Source: Neospora caninum Liverpool (lineage: Eukaryota > Apicomplexa > Conoidasida > Eucoccidiorida > Sarcocystidae). From it: a stretch of DNA of 64,000 nt. The DNA is taken from contig NC_018391.1 in assembly GCF_000208865.1 (NCBI RefSeq), positions 2,301,014 to 2,365,013 on the forward strand, written 5' to 3'. The notes under the pieces are model-generated. The model was not told the DNA's origin and ran no database searches. It saw only the letters and a program-made list of their open reading frames with translations. A program made the translations under genes and the position numbers. Below are positions 35,601 to 59,047 of this stretch, piece by piece; position 1 is the first letter of the stretch; each line of letters opens with the position of its first letter.

Positions 35601-37163
35601 GCACCCGGGAATCGAGGTGGCGGGAAGTTTACCTCCTTCGCATCAGGAATCTTTGCACAGTCATTGGGACGGCGCGTTTGGCCAGTACAACACGCTCTTC
35701 TATGAAATCGACTTGGACGCGCTAAAGAAGGAGGTAAGAGGCGCACGGCGGCTGCCACAGGGCTTGAAGATGGGGTGGACCAAGAGCCTCTCTCGAGCTG
35801 ACGCCAATCGTCAAATGCGGTATGCGTACTCTTCCTTCGCTGGGTCCGGGTATCTTTGCTTCTCGAGTCCAGAAAATCGCATCTGATGTCGCACTGCGCG
35901 ACTCTGAATGCACGCGGACCTGATCGGAGCGACTCTCTCCCGTTGTCTTCTCGCCCCCACAGGCTCAGCGTCTGGTGCGTCTGTACCCTGTCGATGACCA
36001 CGCCAGGCGGACCTTCACAGACTTCTACGGCATCAGCTACGAAAGCTCGATGCTGGCGAGAAGCCATGTTTTCTCAGGTGGGTCAGAACGCCCTGGCGCT
36101 CCTCGGAAAATCCGTGGTGGTGTGTCTGTATGTAGACGCATACAGGTGGTGCCTTTGGAACGCCCCGCCCCACTCACGCCCGCATTTAAACATCACAGAA
36201 ACCTAAACGCGTATATGGATGAATATGTATGTAGAAATGCCTGCATACCCTTTTCGCGCGCCGAGGACGGTGGCTCTGGGATATCTCTGTGCGAAACTCT
36301 GCGCGTTTCCAGCTCCTGCCTCTGTGCGGTAATGCTGCTGCGAGGGTGTCCGAGCGATGCAGTCGCAGCGGGGCTGGCCAGGTCGTTTTGAGGGCTCCTT
36401 TCACCGTGTCCACATGTTGTTTCCGGGTCGGCGGTTGCAGTCGGGCGTCTGTCCCTCAAATCCTGTCGTTGGGTCTCTCTCAGAGTTTGACTGGTCCTCT
36501 TTCTCCGCCGCGTCTCTGCCGTACCACCCGAGCCCGGAGTACGTCGAGAAGAGCAAGAAGCTGTGTGGGAAGCAGATCGCGCTTGCAGGCGCCCGATTGG
36601 CGTTGTTGCTGGAAACTCTCAGCGACTCGCTGCCGCAGCCTCTCGTGCACCAGCCTCGCTCGGCTCCTCCCTCGGCTCTGGCCATCGTCGGGGGCGACGG
36701 AGCTGTCCAAGTGCTCACGGGCTGCTCCGCCTCCGGCGATTCCCTCTGCATTTCTCTCAAGACGGCAGGCGAGTCTCCGATGCTGGTGCTCAGCGGCCCC
36801 GGGTCGGGGCTCGAGTCTGCCGCCATTGCCCTGGCCTACTCCCGACCCCTCGCCGCCCTCTTTCTCTTAACGTGCTGTGCGCTGCTCGTCCTCGGAATCC
36901 TGCTTTTTTGGACTTGCCGGCAACTCCGGTTCTACAAGCACGCGGTTTCTCTGACGACTGCGGTGACAGGCGTATCCGGACGGTCGGAAACGGAGTCCTC
37001 GAGTGTGCTGTCGTCTGGGGGGCTGAACGTTTTCAGATATCTCGCCGGAGGGTCCTCGGCAGTCCGCGGCGCTGCTGCCGCCCCGCAGCGCCCGACCGTG
37101 AACTCCGAGGTGGCGATGTCGGCGCGCCTGCTCGACAACCGAGAAGAGATGCAGCGAGGCTGA
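32658..37163 (+). CDS. Membrane-anchored S1/P1-type (class I) nuclease
   Basis: S1/P1 nucleases are trizinc enzymes cutting single-stranded DNA and RNA in secretory or surface compartments. Eight exons join in phase: 32658-32747, 33087-33186, 33761-33861, 34134-34227, 34530-35104, 35542-35733, 35963-36077 and 36484-37163, giving 648 residues. A signal peptide ends at GVKA, so the mature chain begins with Trp27, the zinc ligand through its free amino group in this family. All nine P1 ligands have counterparts: W27 and H32 (WHDEGH), D76 (VWLDH), H103 (KPWHYTS), H292, D296 and H302 (HIYGDVHQPLH), H359 and D363 (LHSHWD). A Ser-rich insertion of over 100 residues sits before H292. A hydrophobic segment at about 544-567 (LFLLTCCALLVLGILLFW) followed by a tail of about 80 residues makes it a type I membrane protein, as in trypanosomatid 3'-nucleotidase/nucleases. 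The start ATG has A at -3. Confidence 0.94.
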
Positions 37164-39850
37164 ACCGCGCTCCGCCCCGCGACCCGCTGCAGGGGTAAAG
37201 AGGGGGGACGGCTGGGACGGGAAGACGAGGAGACAGAGGCTTGGGAGGTTCCTAGCTGCAGCAATGGGGGCAGAAACAGGCAAGCAGAAATACAGATGCA
37301 GGTGTCGTGAAGTCGGAGGAGAGAAAGAGGCGAAACAGGCTGTAGCGCGGGGCGGGAGAGAAGGCACACACACACACACACGGCACAGGAAAAAGGTGGT
37401 GGCTTTGTGGAGCGGCCCTTGCTGGCGACCGGTTCCTTAGGGTTTTCTCTGTGAGGCCTGCGGATTAGTGACTAGTTCACTCCACAGAGAAAAGAGGTGT
37501 TTCCGTGTGCAGCCCCTTTCAGCTTCTACCGACTGCCCGAAACTCCCGGCGGCCGATGGACACCAGGGGGCCATGACAGAGGGGAAGGCGGACCGGTGCC
37601 GCGCTGGCGCCGCGCACGTATCATGTGGAAGCGTCTTTGAGAAGGACGCCGAGCTGGAAAGTGTTGAAGGTGACTTTCGTTTCCCCATTGTATGGATAAA
37701 ACGAGTCGCAGTTTTTTTACAGGTAGAACGACGTGCTCTGCGACGAAGGAGAGGCCTGCGCTTGTCCCTGTGATCGCCTCCAAGAAGAGGGGATCTGCGG
37801 GGCTTTTAGTGTTGCGCTGTTTGAAAGCGGCGACTGTCTCAGAGAGGCACCAGAGATTTCCACGGTTCGGTTTTTCCGTCTCGGCCTTTCTGTCAATCTC
37901 AAACTGGGCTACGCCGCGCGGCCATCCACTCTACACGTGCGGCGGAATGGGCTGTGTGGGAGTCCTGGGAGATTGGCGTGTGCTGCGTGCGTCTTCGACG
38001 TACAATCTTCTTATCCTCGCGCCGGCTCTTAAACAACCCTTGCAAGGACATTTTTTGTGTGCTCTGCATCAGCGCGTTTCCTGAAGGAGCCGGTGCTGCC
38101 TGCCTGATAGGTCGGGGAAACACTTTTCTTTACTCGGGCCCAGAACTGTGACGGCCTTTTCCTCCTGCGCAGGCGTTGTGTCGTTTTTCGGACACACCAG
38201 CCAACTCTGGAACGTCCAGCCGACTTTTTCTACGGGCGAGCACATTTGTATGTTTATCATTCCCGGGCGGAGGCCGCCTCTACAGCATCTTTTTCTGGGG
38301 TGGGCCGCATCCTCGTATACACACAAAAAGAGAGGCGAGCCGTGCAGCCCTCTTTTGCCTGGAAGTTTCGTAGGATTCGTTCTGTGTCGGTGCGGAAAGG
38401 ACGCGAAAAACGCCGAGGCGCCCCCGTCGGGGTTCGAGTCTCCCTGAACAGCTGTGCGCTTCCGTCCGCTGCTCCGCGTGAAATGTTCCAGTTCTCTCTA
38501 CCAAGTATGGGAGGTCTGGAGGCGCACCCAGCAGGAGCTTGCGGCGACTGACCACCCCGCATCGATTGTGCAGGCAGCGCTGCCGCATGCGCGCGCTTCA
38601 CAAGGACAGGAGAGAGGAGTGGCAGGGAAACCCCCTCTGTGCCCGGAGTGTTTGGGGGGATCGGCTTTGTAGCGCAACTGAGTGATGGACCTCGTTGCCT
38701 TTTCCCCCTCTCCAGGCGTTCTTTAATACGGTTTCTCTCGTGCAGTGTGGCTCTTTTTTAAAACCGGCGAAAGCGTTCCTGTGGAATGCCAGTCTCTCCT
38801 GACTTTTTCAGGGGAGACCCAGCTGACGACGTGTACCCGGCTTTGAACAGTAGTGGACCAGGGAGATGCGAGGGAAGTCTGCGTGTCTGGGAGCTCGTGT
38901 TTGTTTTCAGTTGGCTTTCCCGCCGTGGGAGGATTGCATGCAGGACTGCGTGCACTGTTGACTAGGGAGGTTCTATCGTTTTTAGCGTATCTTTTTGACT
39001 TTCTGACCAGGGACCAGAGTTCCGCGCGGTCCCCCATGCGTGTCCATCGGCGCAACCACCTTACAAAAAGAAATGCCTGCTGTGCAGGGCGGTTTTCAGT
39101 TATCGCGCGCACCTTTCTCCCAGCCGAGAAGGCACAGGCAAAGCTTTTTCGAACGGAGATATGTCGGGGCTCAGTCGACCCCCCCGTTAACGAAGCAGCC
39201 TCAGTTCCAGTTGTTTACACGCGAAAACAGACAGCAGCTTGCCACCTGGTGTGGCGTCGCCCACTTCCCCGTAAAGAAGCTAGTTAAGGGTCCCTTTCCG
39301 ACGCAATAGACGTTTCATTTATCCGGTTCCAGTTCCCGAGGGGTGCCGAGTTCCGCGCGTTTCTCAGCCACTGAAGGCCTGTCGGCTGCGCGCGCCACTC
39401 GGCCCCGTTCTTGGGTTCCACTCCTCTACCGCTCGGACAGCTCCAGAATTGTCCACTGAAGCTCCGGAGACCGAGGCAGTCTGACGTCCACCGGGAAGTC
39501 GAAACCCGCGCCGCCCTCCGCGCACAAAACCGCTGAGAGGCACATCACAGTCGAGAGCGCGCCGGTGTGGGGGCAACAGAGAGGAATGCAAGCTCTCGAA
39601 GACGCGGTCGAGAGAAGAGAGGACGCCGCAAAGGAAGTGACACACGAAAAACCTACACGTGTGAAGGACTGTTCAGTCGCCGCGGTGTCGCGGGCACTCG
39701 CTCTGCCCAGTGCAACAGAGACGCTTTTGACGATACACGGGCTTCCCAGGCCGAGCATGCAGCTAGGCTCCCCCTGACTTGCGTGTGGCGCCAACGGAAG
39801 AGGCTGTAACTCACACCCCGGTCGCACACGCCAGTTGGCACAGACGACAG
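37164..39850. other. Convergent spacer between nuclease and methyltransferase
   Basis: The spacer is 2.7 kb. It begins with probable nuclease 3' UTR, including a short (CA)n run at 37364-37381. The middle has three good acceptor-like sites followed by open frames on the + strand, treated separately as a possible gene. Confidence 0.55.
37574..39309 (+). CDS. Possible unrecognised small gene (tentative exons)
   Basis: I do not recognise this product. Three pieces suggest coding: a frame from ATG 37574 (MTEGKADRCRAGAAH) to a donor near 37669; a frame after the strong acceptor near 38173 containing RAHLYVYHSRAEAAS and running to a GTATGG donor near 38502; and a terminal frame after the pyrimidine-rich acceptor at 39010, reading SIGATTLQKEMPAVQGGF and ending VKKLVKGPFPTQ at the TAG 39307-39309. 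The second and third pieces share phase 1 and can be joined directly, while the first join is unclear. There are no membrane segments or known motifs. It could equally be 3' UTR of the nuclease, since both lie on the + strand. RNA reads across the proposed junctions would settle it. Confidence 0.25.
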
Positions 39851-41091
39851 CTAGACGGGTTTTGCATGCGGCGCGAGAGGGTGCGCGGTTCTTTTGCTCT
39901 GCAGCGTTTTCGTCAGAGGACCCGAAGAAAGACTTGGCCATTTCCAGTGCTTGCCATCCGACAAATACCCAAACAGCAGGTGTTCACATGCGCAGCATTT
40001 GCCACGCTTTGCTCCTGATATATTGCCACGTGGCGTCCGTCAGGCGGCGACCTACCATCACGTCCTGCGCTCGCGCATGCAACAGATGCGTCGGCGAGGA
40101 AGGTGCCCTGAGAATAATGCCGGCTCGAATTTGTTATCGCGAGGTAGCCGCCTGGCGCCGTGACTCGCGCAACTGTCTCCACCAGCTGCCGCAGGGAGGC
40201 CCTCGCGCCAGGCACGTCGCTCTTGCGCCACGCGAGGTTCGGCAGGTCCAGAATGACAACGTCAAAGTAGCAGGGATCTGCAGCATCACGAACGGCCAAA
40301 ACAAGTGTCAGCAAAACGCCAAGTCCTCACCGCGCCTGCGCACGGAGAGGCGAGAACGCCCCGCACGCAGAGTTCCGTTGGAATTCGAGCACAGCCTGTC
40401 TTGTGTATAGCTCAGGTGGATAAATTAGGCAGCTCATAAAGGAGGCTTCCGATTCCTCCCGAGCTGGGACTTCATGCGGAGCCTCTTGTGACGATGTGCC
40501 CCAACTGTCGAAGGCATGCCGCTAGGCTTTCTCGTGTAAAAGAGTCATTTCATCGCGATCTTGAGGTGCACGGCCACAACGCGTGCGCGAACCATGCACA
40601 CAGAACGCATCTTCGCTCCCAGCGGGAGCTCGCAAAAAAAACACGCGAGAGGTCTTGCTGCAGATGCTGTTGCCTCTCATGATCTCCCGGGATGATCTGT
40701 CCGATTCCAAGTACCCTCCACCTCGTGATACATGCAGTTGCCGGTGGGACAGAGAAAATGCAGGAGAGGTATTACGGCCCTCGCTCTTTTACCGACCGAT
40801 GCTTATCACTACCATAGGCGCTCATCAAAACGGCAGCACTACAGCGTGAAGTTACACCTTTTTTTCGCGCAGACCCAGAAATGTCGCCTCCACCAGTATT
40901 CTACGTAAATATTTGCCACCGTGGGAGGACCGACGCAAGATACACATAGGCTGATGCATGCGTCACTTCGTGTGCGCCACAGCAGCACAGTCCACCTGTG
41001 ATCCGAACCACAGTCGAACACGCAACCATCCAGTTGCTACGTAGAGGCTGAAACGAAAATGGCCTATACGTCGTAAAGACATAAGTATATG

Positions 41092-41141
<50 letters not shown>

Positions 41142-44100
41142 AATGTAACGGGCATCGCATCCTGATCAGTTGACTCGGTGCAACGGCATAGGGTGTGCTG
41201 CATTCTGACTAGAGACAACGGGAGCATTCGGTTACAAACGTCACGGCCCTGGACAGCAGGAAAGACATAAAATATATTCGACAGGCCGACGGTCGACGGC
41301 TCGGTCGGCTGCTGCCTTTCTTACCCCCATCGCTCACAAGCCGAGATGCGTAGTTCTTTAGCCAAGTATCCACGTCTTCCTGCTGAACCTCGAGCCTGGC
41401 GCTGGTGATTCCATTAAGATTCATCCCCTTGAGGGCTAGCATTGCTGACTGTTCATTGTTGTCCACAACAACGCAACGATCCGCCTTCCCCAGGTGAACG
41501 CAAGTGATGCCGCACGCTGCAGTTCACTCAAGGAAGAGAAAAGCTCCAAGCATCGTGAGGTGACCACCCTCCTGAGGACGTTTTGCTCCTCTCAGCACAG
41601 CAGTCAAGGCAGACGTGGGGAACACAAGTCGTAGCTAGGAAAGTTAGCACAAGCGCGGCAGGGGAGACAAACAGTTCGGCGAAACCCGAGTCTGCTGACG
41701 CCGCATTGCTCCAGTCCTAGCTCACTGCTTTGAAAGAGAGACGACGCACCTGCAGAGTGTCCAGAGAGGTCGAGAACCCGTTTGCCTGCGCTGAGCAGGG
41801 CGACCTGCCGCCGAAACTCTCTGCGATCGAAGCGCCACCCTGAGAAATCGTCAAAGGCAGTCCATCTACAAAATGCTGCAGAAAAAAGGGTGCGAGCGAC
41901 ACTGGTCCATAGGAGACGAAATATGCACGTCCTCCTTTGCAGGGGAGGCAGCCAAACCCACGCGATACCCCGAGACGGTACATACACCACAAAACGAATA
42001 GAGCGTGAGCGGCAGCTCGGTCACAGGCTCGGCTCAGGCCTCGGAAAGTCCCCCCGACGGTCTTCACCGTGGTCATTTCACTTCTCTGGGGCAAAGCATC
42101 AGCTGCTGAAGTAAAGCACAGACCGTAGAGAAGTTGTGGTCTAGGCAAGCGAAATCGTCGTAGGAAGACCAAGTGCGTACGGGGCGGGGCTCCGTACCAT
42201 GCCAGGCACTGCCTGCGCAGAGCCCCCACGGGTTTCTTGTTGAGCGCAATGTCTCTGGGGATTTTCCACTGCGCGCGCTGAAGTTTCTTCCAACACTTGC
42301 CTGTCTCGGGCTGCGCCCGTAGATCAACAGCAAACGCGCATCCATTTTCCGCGAGGACGACGTGACTAGGGATAACACCTGGGACGGAAAGACAAAAAGA
42401 AACAAGAGCCATACCTCAACAAGAGAGACTCCTTCCCGTCTCCTGACATGCCCACTGTTGTTTCTCAAATGACCGGTTCGCGCGCAGTGTCCGATCGGCC
42501 GCAGTTCCCCGCACGAACTGGTCCAGGGCAGCGCAACGCTGTGCCCTATGCATGCACTCAGTCCGGCGGAATCGCTGGCCGAGAAAGGCCAGTCACGGCA
42601 AGGCAGCTGTGTTGCTGTGAGGCAACTGACTGCACTGGAGAGTGTGCTTCCGCACCGGAAGAACGAACGCACCCCCGTCGCACCCCGATTGCCGAGACTC
42701 CCTGATTCAGGTGAACGCGACTGTCGAAGGCTTACCCTCGGCGACTACAGGCTCCGATCTCCAGGCTGCAAACGACCTGTCAGTGTCTCCGGCACCTTCG
42801 GCATGAGGGAACTCGAGAGCCCGGTCCGGTCGGTCTCGACGAACGAGGATGCCGCCCAGGCTAAGGAGACTGCGTAGCGCGGCGGTCGCCAGCGGCATGA
42901 GACTGTCCATGCCTGAGCAAACCAGCAGGCATCTTGGAAGAGCCGCTTGCAGGGAACGGCACTGCACAGCTCCCCTGCGGCTCAGAACATCCGCCAAGTG
43001 CGGGGTACGTGTTGAGGATGTTTTGCTGGACACGAGATCAGCGCATAGTGCGACTCAAGCGCTAGCGATTGTCGGCAACGGCTCGCTAGAAACGGTGACA
43101 GACAGGCGATGCTGAATCAAGTGCAGATTCTCCTCCTTCCTTGACAGGCAAAACCGCAGAACTCACCTCTGGTGAGGGATTGGATGCATGCATATTCTCC
43201 GTAGAGGTCTACAACGAGACCCGGCAGCCCATCACCTTCTCCGTTCACCAGGCGGAAAAACATGTCCCGGACCTCTGTCGCCTTGTCGCCTCCGTGGAAC
43301 TCGCTCCGGCACACGTCCACCGTGTCTCGTTGACTGTGCCCATGCATGCTCCAGGAAAAAGATCGAGAGAAGGACATCCGACTCTGGAGAGCAGTACGAA
43401 ACCTGCTGAGAAAGAAGTTGTGGTCTATGAGCTCGTCTGCGTCCTCGGAGAGAAAGCGGGCACTAATCAAAGCGTGGCGGTTATAGTAAGCAACCCCGTA
43501 GGAAACACCTCTTTCGTCTTGCACACGGACGAGGGCCGTCTCTGTTGTGGACGCGCTGCTGCCTGGTTCGTCTCCAGCCCCAGGAGCCGAGGAGGGTGCG
43601 GCGCTTCCTTGAGACGACCCGCATGTTTGGCTAGCCTTCTCCGCCGGATCGCGAAGGGAACAGGAAAGCACTTGATTACTGAAAATCCACGGGCCACATG
43701 CCCGAGCACCTGTGACGGCGTTTCCCGTGCCCGCAGGGGTCTTCAGGACCAAAACGCCGCGAGGTTCCAGGGCGCCTAAAGAGGCAAAAAACAGCGGAAA
43801 GAGCGCATGGAGAGAGCCCGACACTGGCACAAGTGAAGAGCGGCGTTGGGTTCGCAATAGACGTCCACGCCCAACCGCTAGGCTCACAGAGCAGGTCTCA
43901 CCGCAGGGACATTTCGCCGTGTTGCACTTGACGCGGAAACAAAAAGGGGACTCTACTCGGCTGCTGGCATCGGCACCGGCTTCACATCGTGAGTACAGGT
44001 TACGCACGAAAAGAAACTCTAGGCGTATCCGTATGCTCTACGTTATCTGTCGGCCGGCTGTGTCGCGGCTGTTTACCTCGCGGGGCGGAGCTCTTCTTTC

Positions 44101-45037
44101 CACCGTCGCCCTTCACCCCTCCGACGCGCTCCGTCCTTCCGTCCGTAGCCGACGATGGCTTTCTCGTCAGATCGGTCGGCGGGGATCGAGGCGATGAAGA
44201 CATGCATCGCGAGATCGAAGTGTTTCTCAGTCCTCGTCCTCTCGCCACGCCAGCGGGCAGTCTTGAGAACGTCGATCCAGGGCAAGTCCAGCGGAAAAGG
44301 TTGGGCAATCCGTAGCAAGGAACAGACAGCCCGGCCTCAGTGTCTTGCCGTTTCTCTTCCGAGTACGGCGCATCGAGTCCAGTAGGAAACGCGCAGATCT
44401 GGAACTGCAGTCGTGCGCACTTCGTCGACAATTTTGCCTGCAAGCCGCCGTGCTCTCCTCGCTCCGCAAGGCCATCTGCGGCCGCGTCACGAGTCGCCAC
44501 CTTCCTGGAACTCAGTCGACGCCTCAGCGCGCCTGAGAAGGAAACACGAGAAGGTGGACCTTCTGACGGGAGCGGAGGGAGACGGTTTTCGCCCGGAGCA
44601 CGAACCAGACCCGCGGAGGGCTCCTGTGCGAAGGGTGTATGACTGCATGTCCTGCATGGAGAAGCCACAGAGTGTTTCTCACCCCGCGCCAGCGAGCGTA
44701 GGCAGTCTCTGTCGCTCAAGGAAGATGGGAAAAGGCACACACTCGGTCGGCTGTGGAGAAACTGGGAGCAGCCCGATGGGAGCGCGGAACGGAGGCTGCA
44801 GAAACCCCGCGCCTGACAGGAAGACGGGCTCGATCGAGAGACAGAGCAGTCAACAGCGGGGAAAGAGGTGTGATGCAGGCAGGCCAGGGAGGATCGGTGA
44901 AGCCAACGAGGAGACGCCGATGCTTTTTGTTTGGAGACAAGAGGCGATGCGCCCGCAGACACGCTCGCGCGCCGGAGCGGCCTGCGGATCGTGACACATG
45001 GTGAGAAGAATTCGCAACACGAAGCGTATCCAGCCAT
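39851..45037 (-). CDS. RlmI-like PUA/SAM-dependent RNA methyltransferase, probably organellar
   Basis: Bacterial RlmI methylates a cytosine at C5 in 23S rRNA. Eight exons join in phase: 45037-44077, 43775-43167, 42912-42736, 42378-42301, 41839-41750, 41516-41325, 40277-40056 and 40014-39851, giving about 830 residues. The first 320 residues are Ser/Arg-rich and resemble an organelle leader; the open frame extends upstream only to a GTG, so ATG 45037 is chosen. Then come a PUA-like domain (RGVLVLKTPAG, GPWIFSNQV), the RlmI linker (YYNRHALISARFLSEDADE), the central domain (FFRLVNGEGDGLPGLVVDLY) and a Rossmann methyltransferase: GKRVLDLSGHSAC, CVVVDNNEQSAMLALKGMN, FDVVILDLPNLAW and APGGYLAITNSSRH. 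Two motifs deviate: DPPKF of RlmI is DLPNL, and the Cys-bearing FSCS is ITNSS. Exon 4 uses a GC donor (ACAG|GCAAGT). The last intron would be only 41 bases, so the final 54 codons (LLFGYLSDGKHWKW, like RlmI HPVIATYPEGLYLK) are less certain; without splicing the frame stops at 39913. Confidence 0.86.
41085..41141. repeat. TA-rich microsatellite in methyltransferase intron
   Basis: TA runs with GTATATA breaks lie between exons 41516-41325 and 40277-40056. Confidence 0.88.
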
Positions 45038-47469
45038 GATGGCAGTGCCGAGCGCTCTCTCCAGCCACTCGTGCGATCTTCCGTGACAGGCGGAAGGAAC
45101 CACTGTGGCCAACGTGGAACAACAAAAGCTGAGGGTACTTCTTAGCGACGAAGAAGCCCGCACAGCCCGTGGCTTTTAGGCATCGCTGCTCTCACGCCTC
45201 CTTCCGGGCAAGTGCCCATGAATGTACCTCATTTATATATATATATATATTTATAGGTATGTATATATATATATACAAATTGACGGGTACATTCGTAAAT
45301 GAACAGTAGATGGGTGAGCACAGGCCTCGTTTGTACCGAGCTTCAAGTTCGAGCTGAGAAGCAACTTTGGAGCTGTAACAGTCAAATATGCATGCACAGG
45401 AGATGTGGTCTGAATCACAGAGGAAACGGGAAGAAACTGGGCAATTCGGGAGGCGGAGCATCGCTCCTTAGTCCGTTGCTTTCAAAGATTCGTGAGGCCA
45501 GACCGGTCCAGCTGTATCGACAGTAGACAGCAAGGGAAGCGGAGATGCGGACGAAATAAAGCCAGCAAAGACAGTCATGGAGTAGACGTATCTGTGAAAA
45601 GGGAGAACGCGACACGAACAGCGCGACGTCGTGGCATTTGGCATACGGGTGAATGGAGACCCTTCTCAGATGGCGAAAAGTTGGTCACGGAGAACGGAAC
45701 AGCAAACATGCTCCAATTTGCCGGCATGGTGAAAGATCGGAAACACCCGGCACCCTTGTCCGACAGTCCATCTCCTTCAAAGCGAAAAGTAACGGAAACG
45801 CGTGTATGTGGGGTCCAAATTGATGAAGGCAGCCGCTCAACATGGCAAAGGGAAGACACGGGCGTCTCGTGGCGCAGTCAACTGGAGGGGATCAAAGTAG
45901 CAGGCACGTCTGGCTTACCCCCGGTCAATTGCCGAGAAAGCATTTGCATCGTCACGCGGTCGAAACGAAGTGGAGGGGAGTATCGCTGAAGATGAGAACC
46001 AGGCAAAGAAAGTGAAGGAAACGGAAATAAAACACGACAGCAAGACAAGGACACCGTCGCGTGGGACTGCATGCACTGCGCATGCATGACAGCGCAATCG
46101 AGACTGTCAGCACACCCCAAGTCTACATCAGAAAAAGACACTTTTGGAGAGACTGCAGGTGACCCGGAGTGGAGCATCAACCAGAAACTTCGGGAGCAGA
46201 GTATAAAAAATTCTGGTGGGGATCTCATCGGGACTCGCATGCGAAGAAATCGGCTTTTCCTCTCAGTGCACGTTCGATTGTACGGTGCATCCTCGCCGCT
46301 GGTAACTGTGTAGTCATCCCTCCGATTTTTTTAGCGCATTTCTGTAGCGGGAAATCCCATCTCACGGACTCGCTTGAGTAAACGGCCCCAGTGAGATGAT
46401 ATCGCGACGTAAGGATATCCGCTTAAAAAGGAGTGCTGTTTGCACATTTCAGACGACTACAATCACGGACGGAAGTGATGCGCTGGGACATTAAGGTGCG
46501 CACGTCGATATTTCGATTTACAGTAGAGAGCCTCCAATTCATGCTAGATCTACTATCGGACACACGTCTTTTACGAAAGGAAATCCGGTGGCATGCAATG
46601 TGCAGCAGGTTTTTTGTGTTACAAGGTGCACATGTCTTGCTCCCTCCGTAAAGCTTTCGCTGTCTCTGGCAAGACAGAAATACGTTTCCGGTTAGAGCCT
46701 GACTACTGCCTCAGCCTGCCTCTTCGCGACAGGAAGAGACACAAAATCAAATGGAATCAAGACGGAAAAGGCTTCAAAATGCCTGATGCTTTGGACTACC
46801 CTTGAAACAGGAAAGGTTGCCGGAATTGCCTCACGAGAAGACAACCCTTCATCGATGCCCATGTCGCGGCAACAAACAGCTGACCCCGTGGCTGCCAAGA
46901 ATGGAGTCGATGGGGAGGAGAGAACCCTGTACGCAGGCGACTCGTGACCTCTAAATTCGTGCCACTGAGGGACAGGTCGCCAAACAGTCCATGCCCGTAG
47001 CCCGCAGTCAGCATTAGTTGTGCAGTTCCCTCTCGCGTGGTTGACGGGTTCGTCGACAAGTATAAAGATGTTTGAAAAACTAGAAAAAACAGAAACGATG
47101 GGCGTTCGCGATCAGGTGATGCCTCTGAACCGTCGAGAGAGAGAGGATGTTTCCGTAAGCGAGAAGACAGTATAGAATACAGACGGGTACATCTCCGAGC
47201 ATGCGACTCCCCCCAGGAGCGAAGCGCTGATTGCCTGGCGCCCCCAAAAAAGAGAGATATAGTGGCATTTCTCAGCAGTGAAAACAACGAGCATGAAGGT
47301 GGGTGTATGACTTCGCCTGTGAAGTGTGCACCCAGACCGCAGTAACGAGGCTTCGCTGACCACCAGTTCGGCGGTCGATCGTCTTTGTAAACAGGATCGT
47401 CGTACAGTGGCACAGATGCTTCCAGTGGGACATTAGAACGATCGCTGGGGGTAGACGAGTTTCCCGCTT
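45038..47469. other. Spacer between kinase 3' end and methyltransferase 5' end
   Basis: Both flanking genes are on the - strand, so this 2.4-kb stretch should contain kinase 3' UTR and the methyltransferase promoter. A TA microsatellite lies at 45231-45276. Short frames on both strands have no recognisable features. Confidence 0.55.
45231..45276. repeat. TA-rich microsatellite upstream of methyltransferase
   Basis: Two (TA)n runs separated by TTTATAGGTATG lie about 200 bases before the methyltransferase start codon. Confidence 0.88.

Positions 47470-59047
<11,578 letters not shown>

Noticed and set aside
35147..36067. A 306-residue - strand frame
   Set aside because: It lies opposite nuclease exons 6 and 7 and their introns and shows no domain.
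45038..45163. Longer start of the methyltransferase leader
   Set aside because: The frame there begins at GTG with no ATG, so ATG 45037 is preferred.
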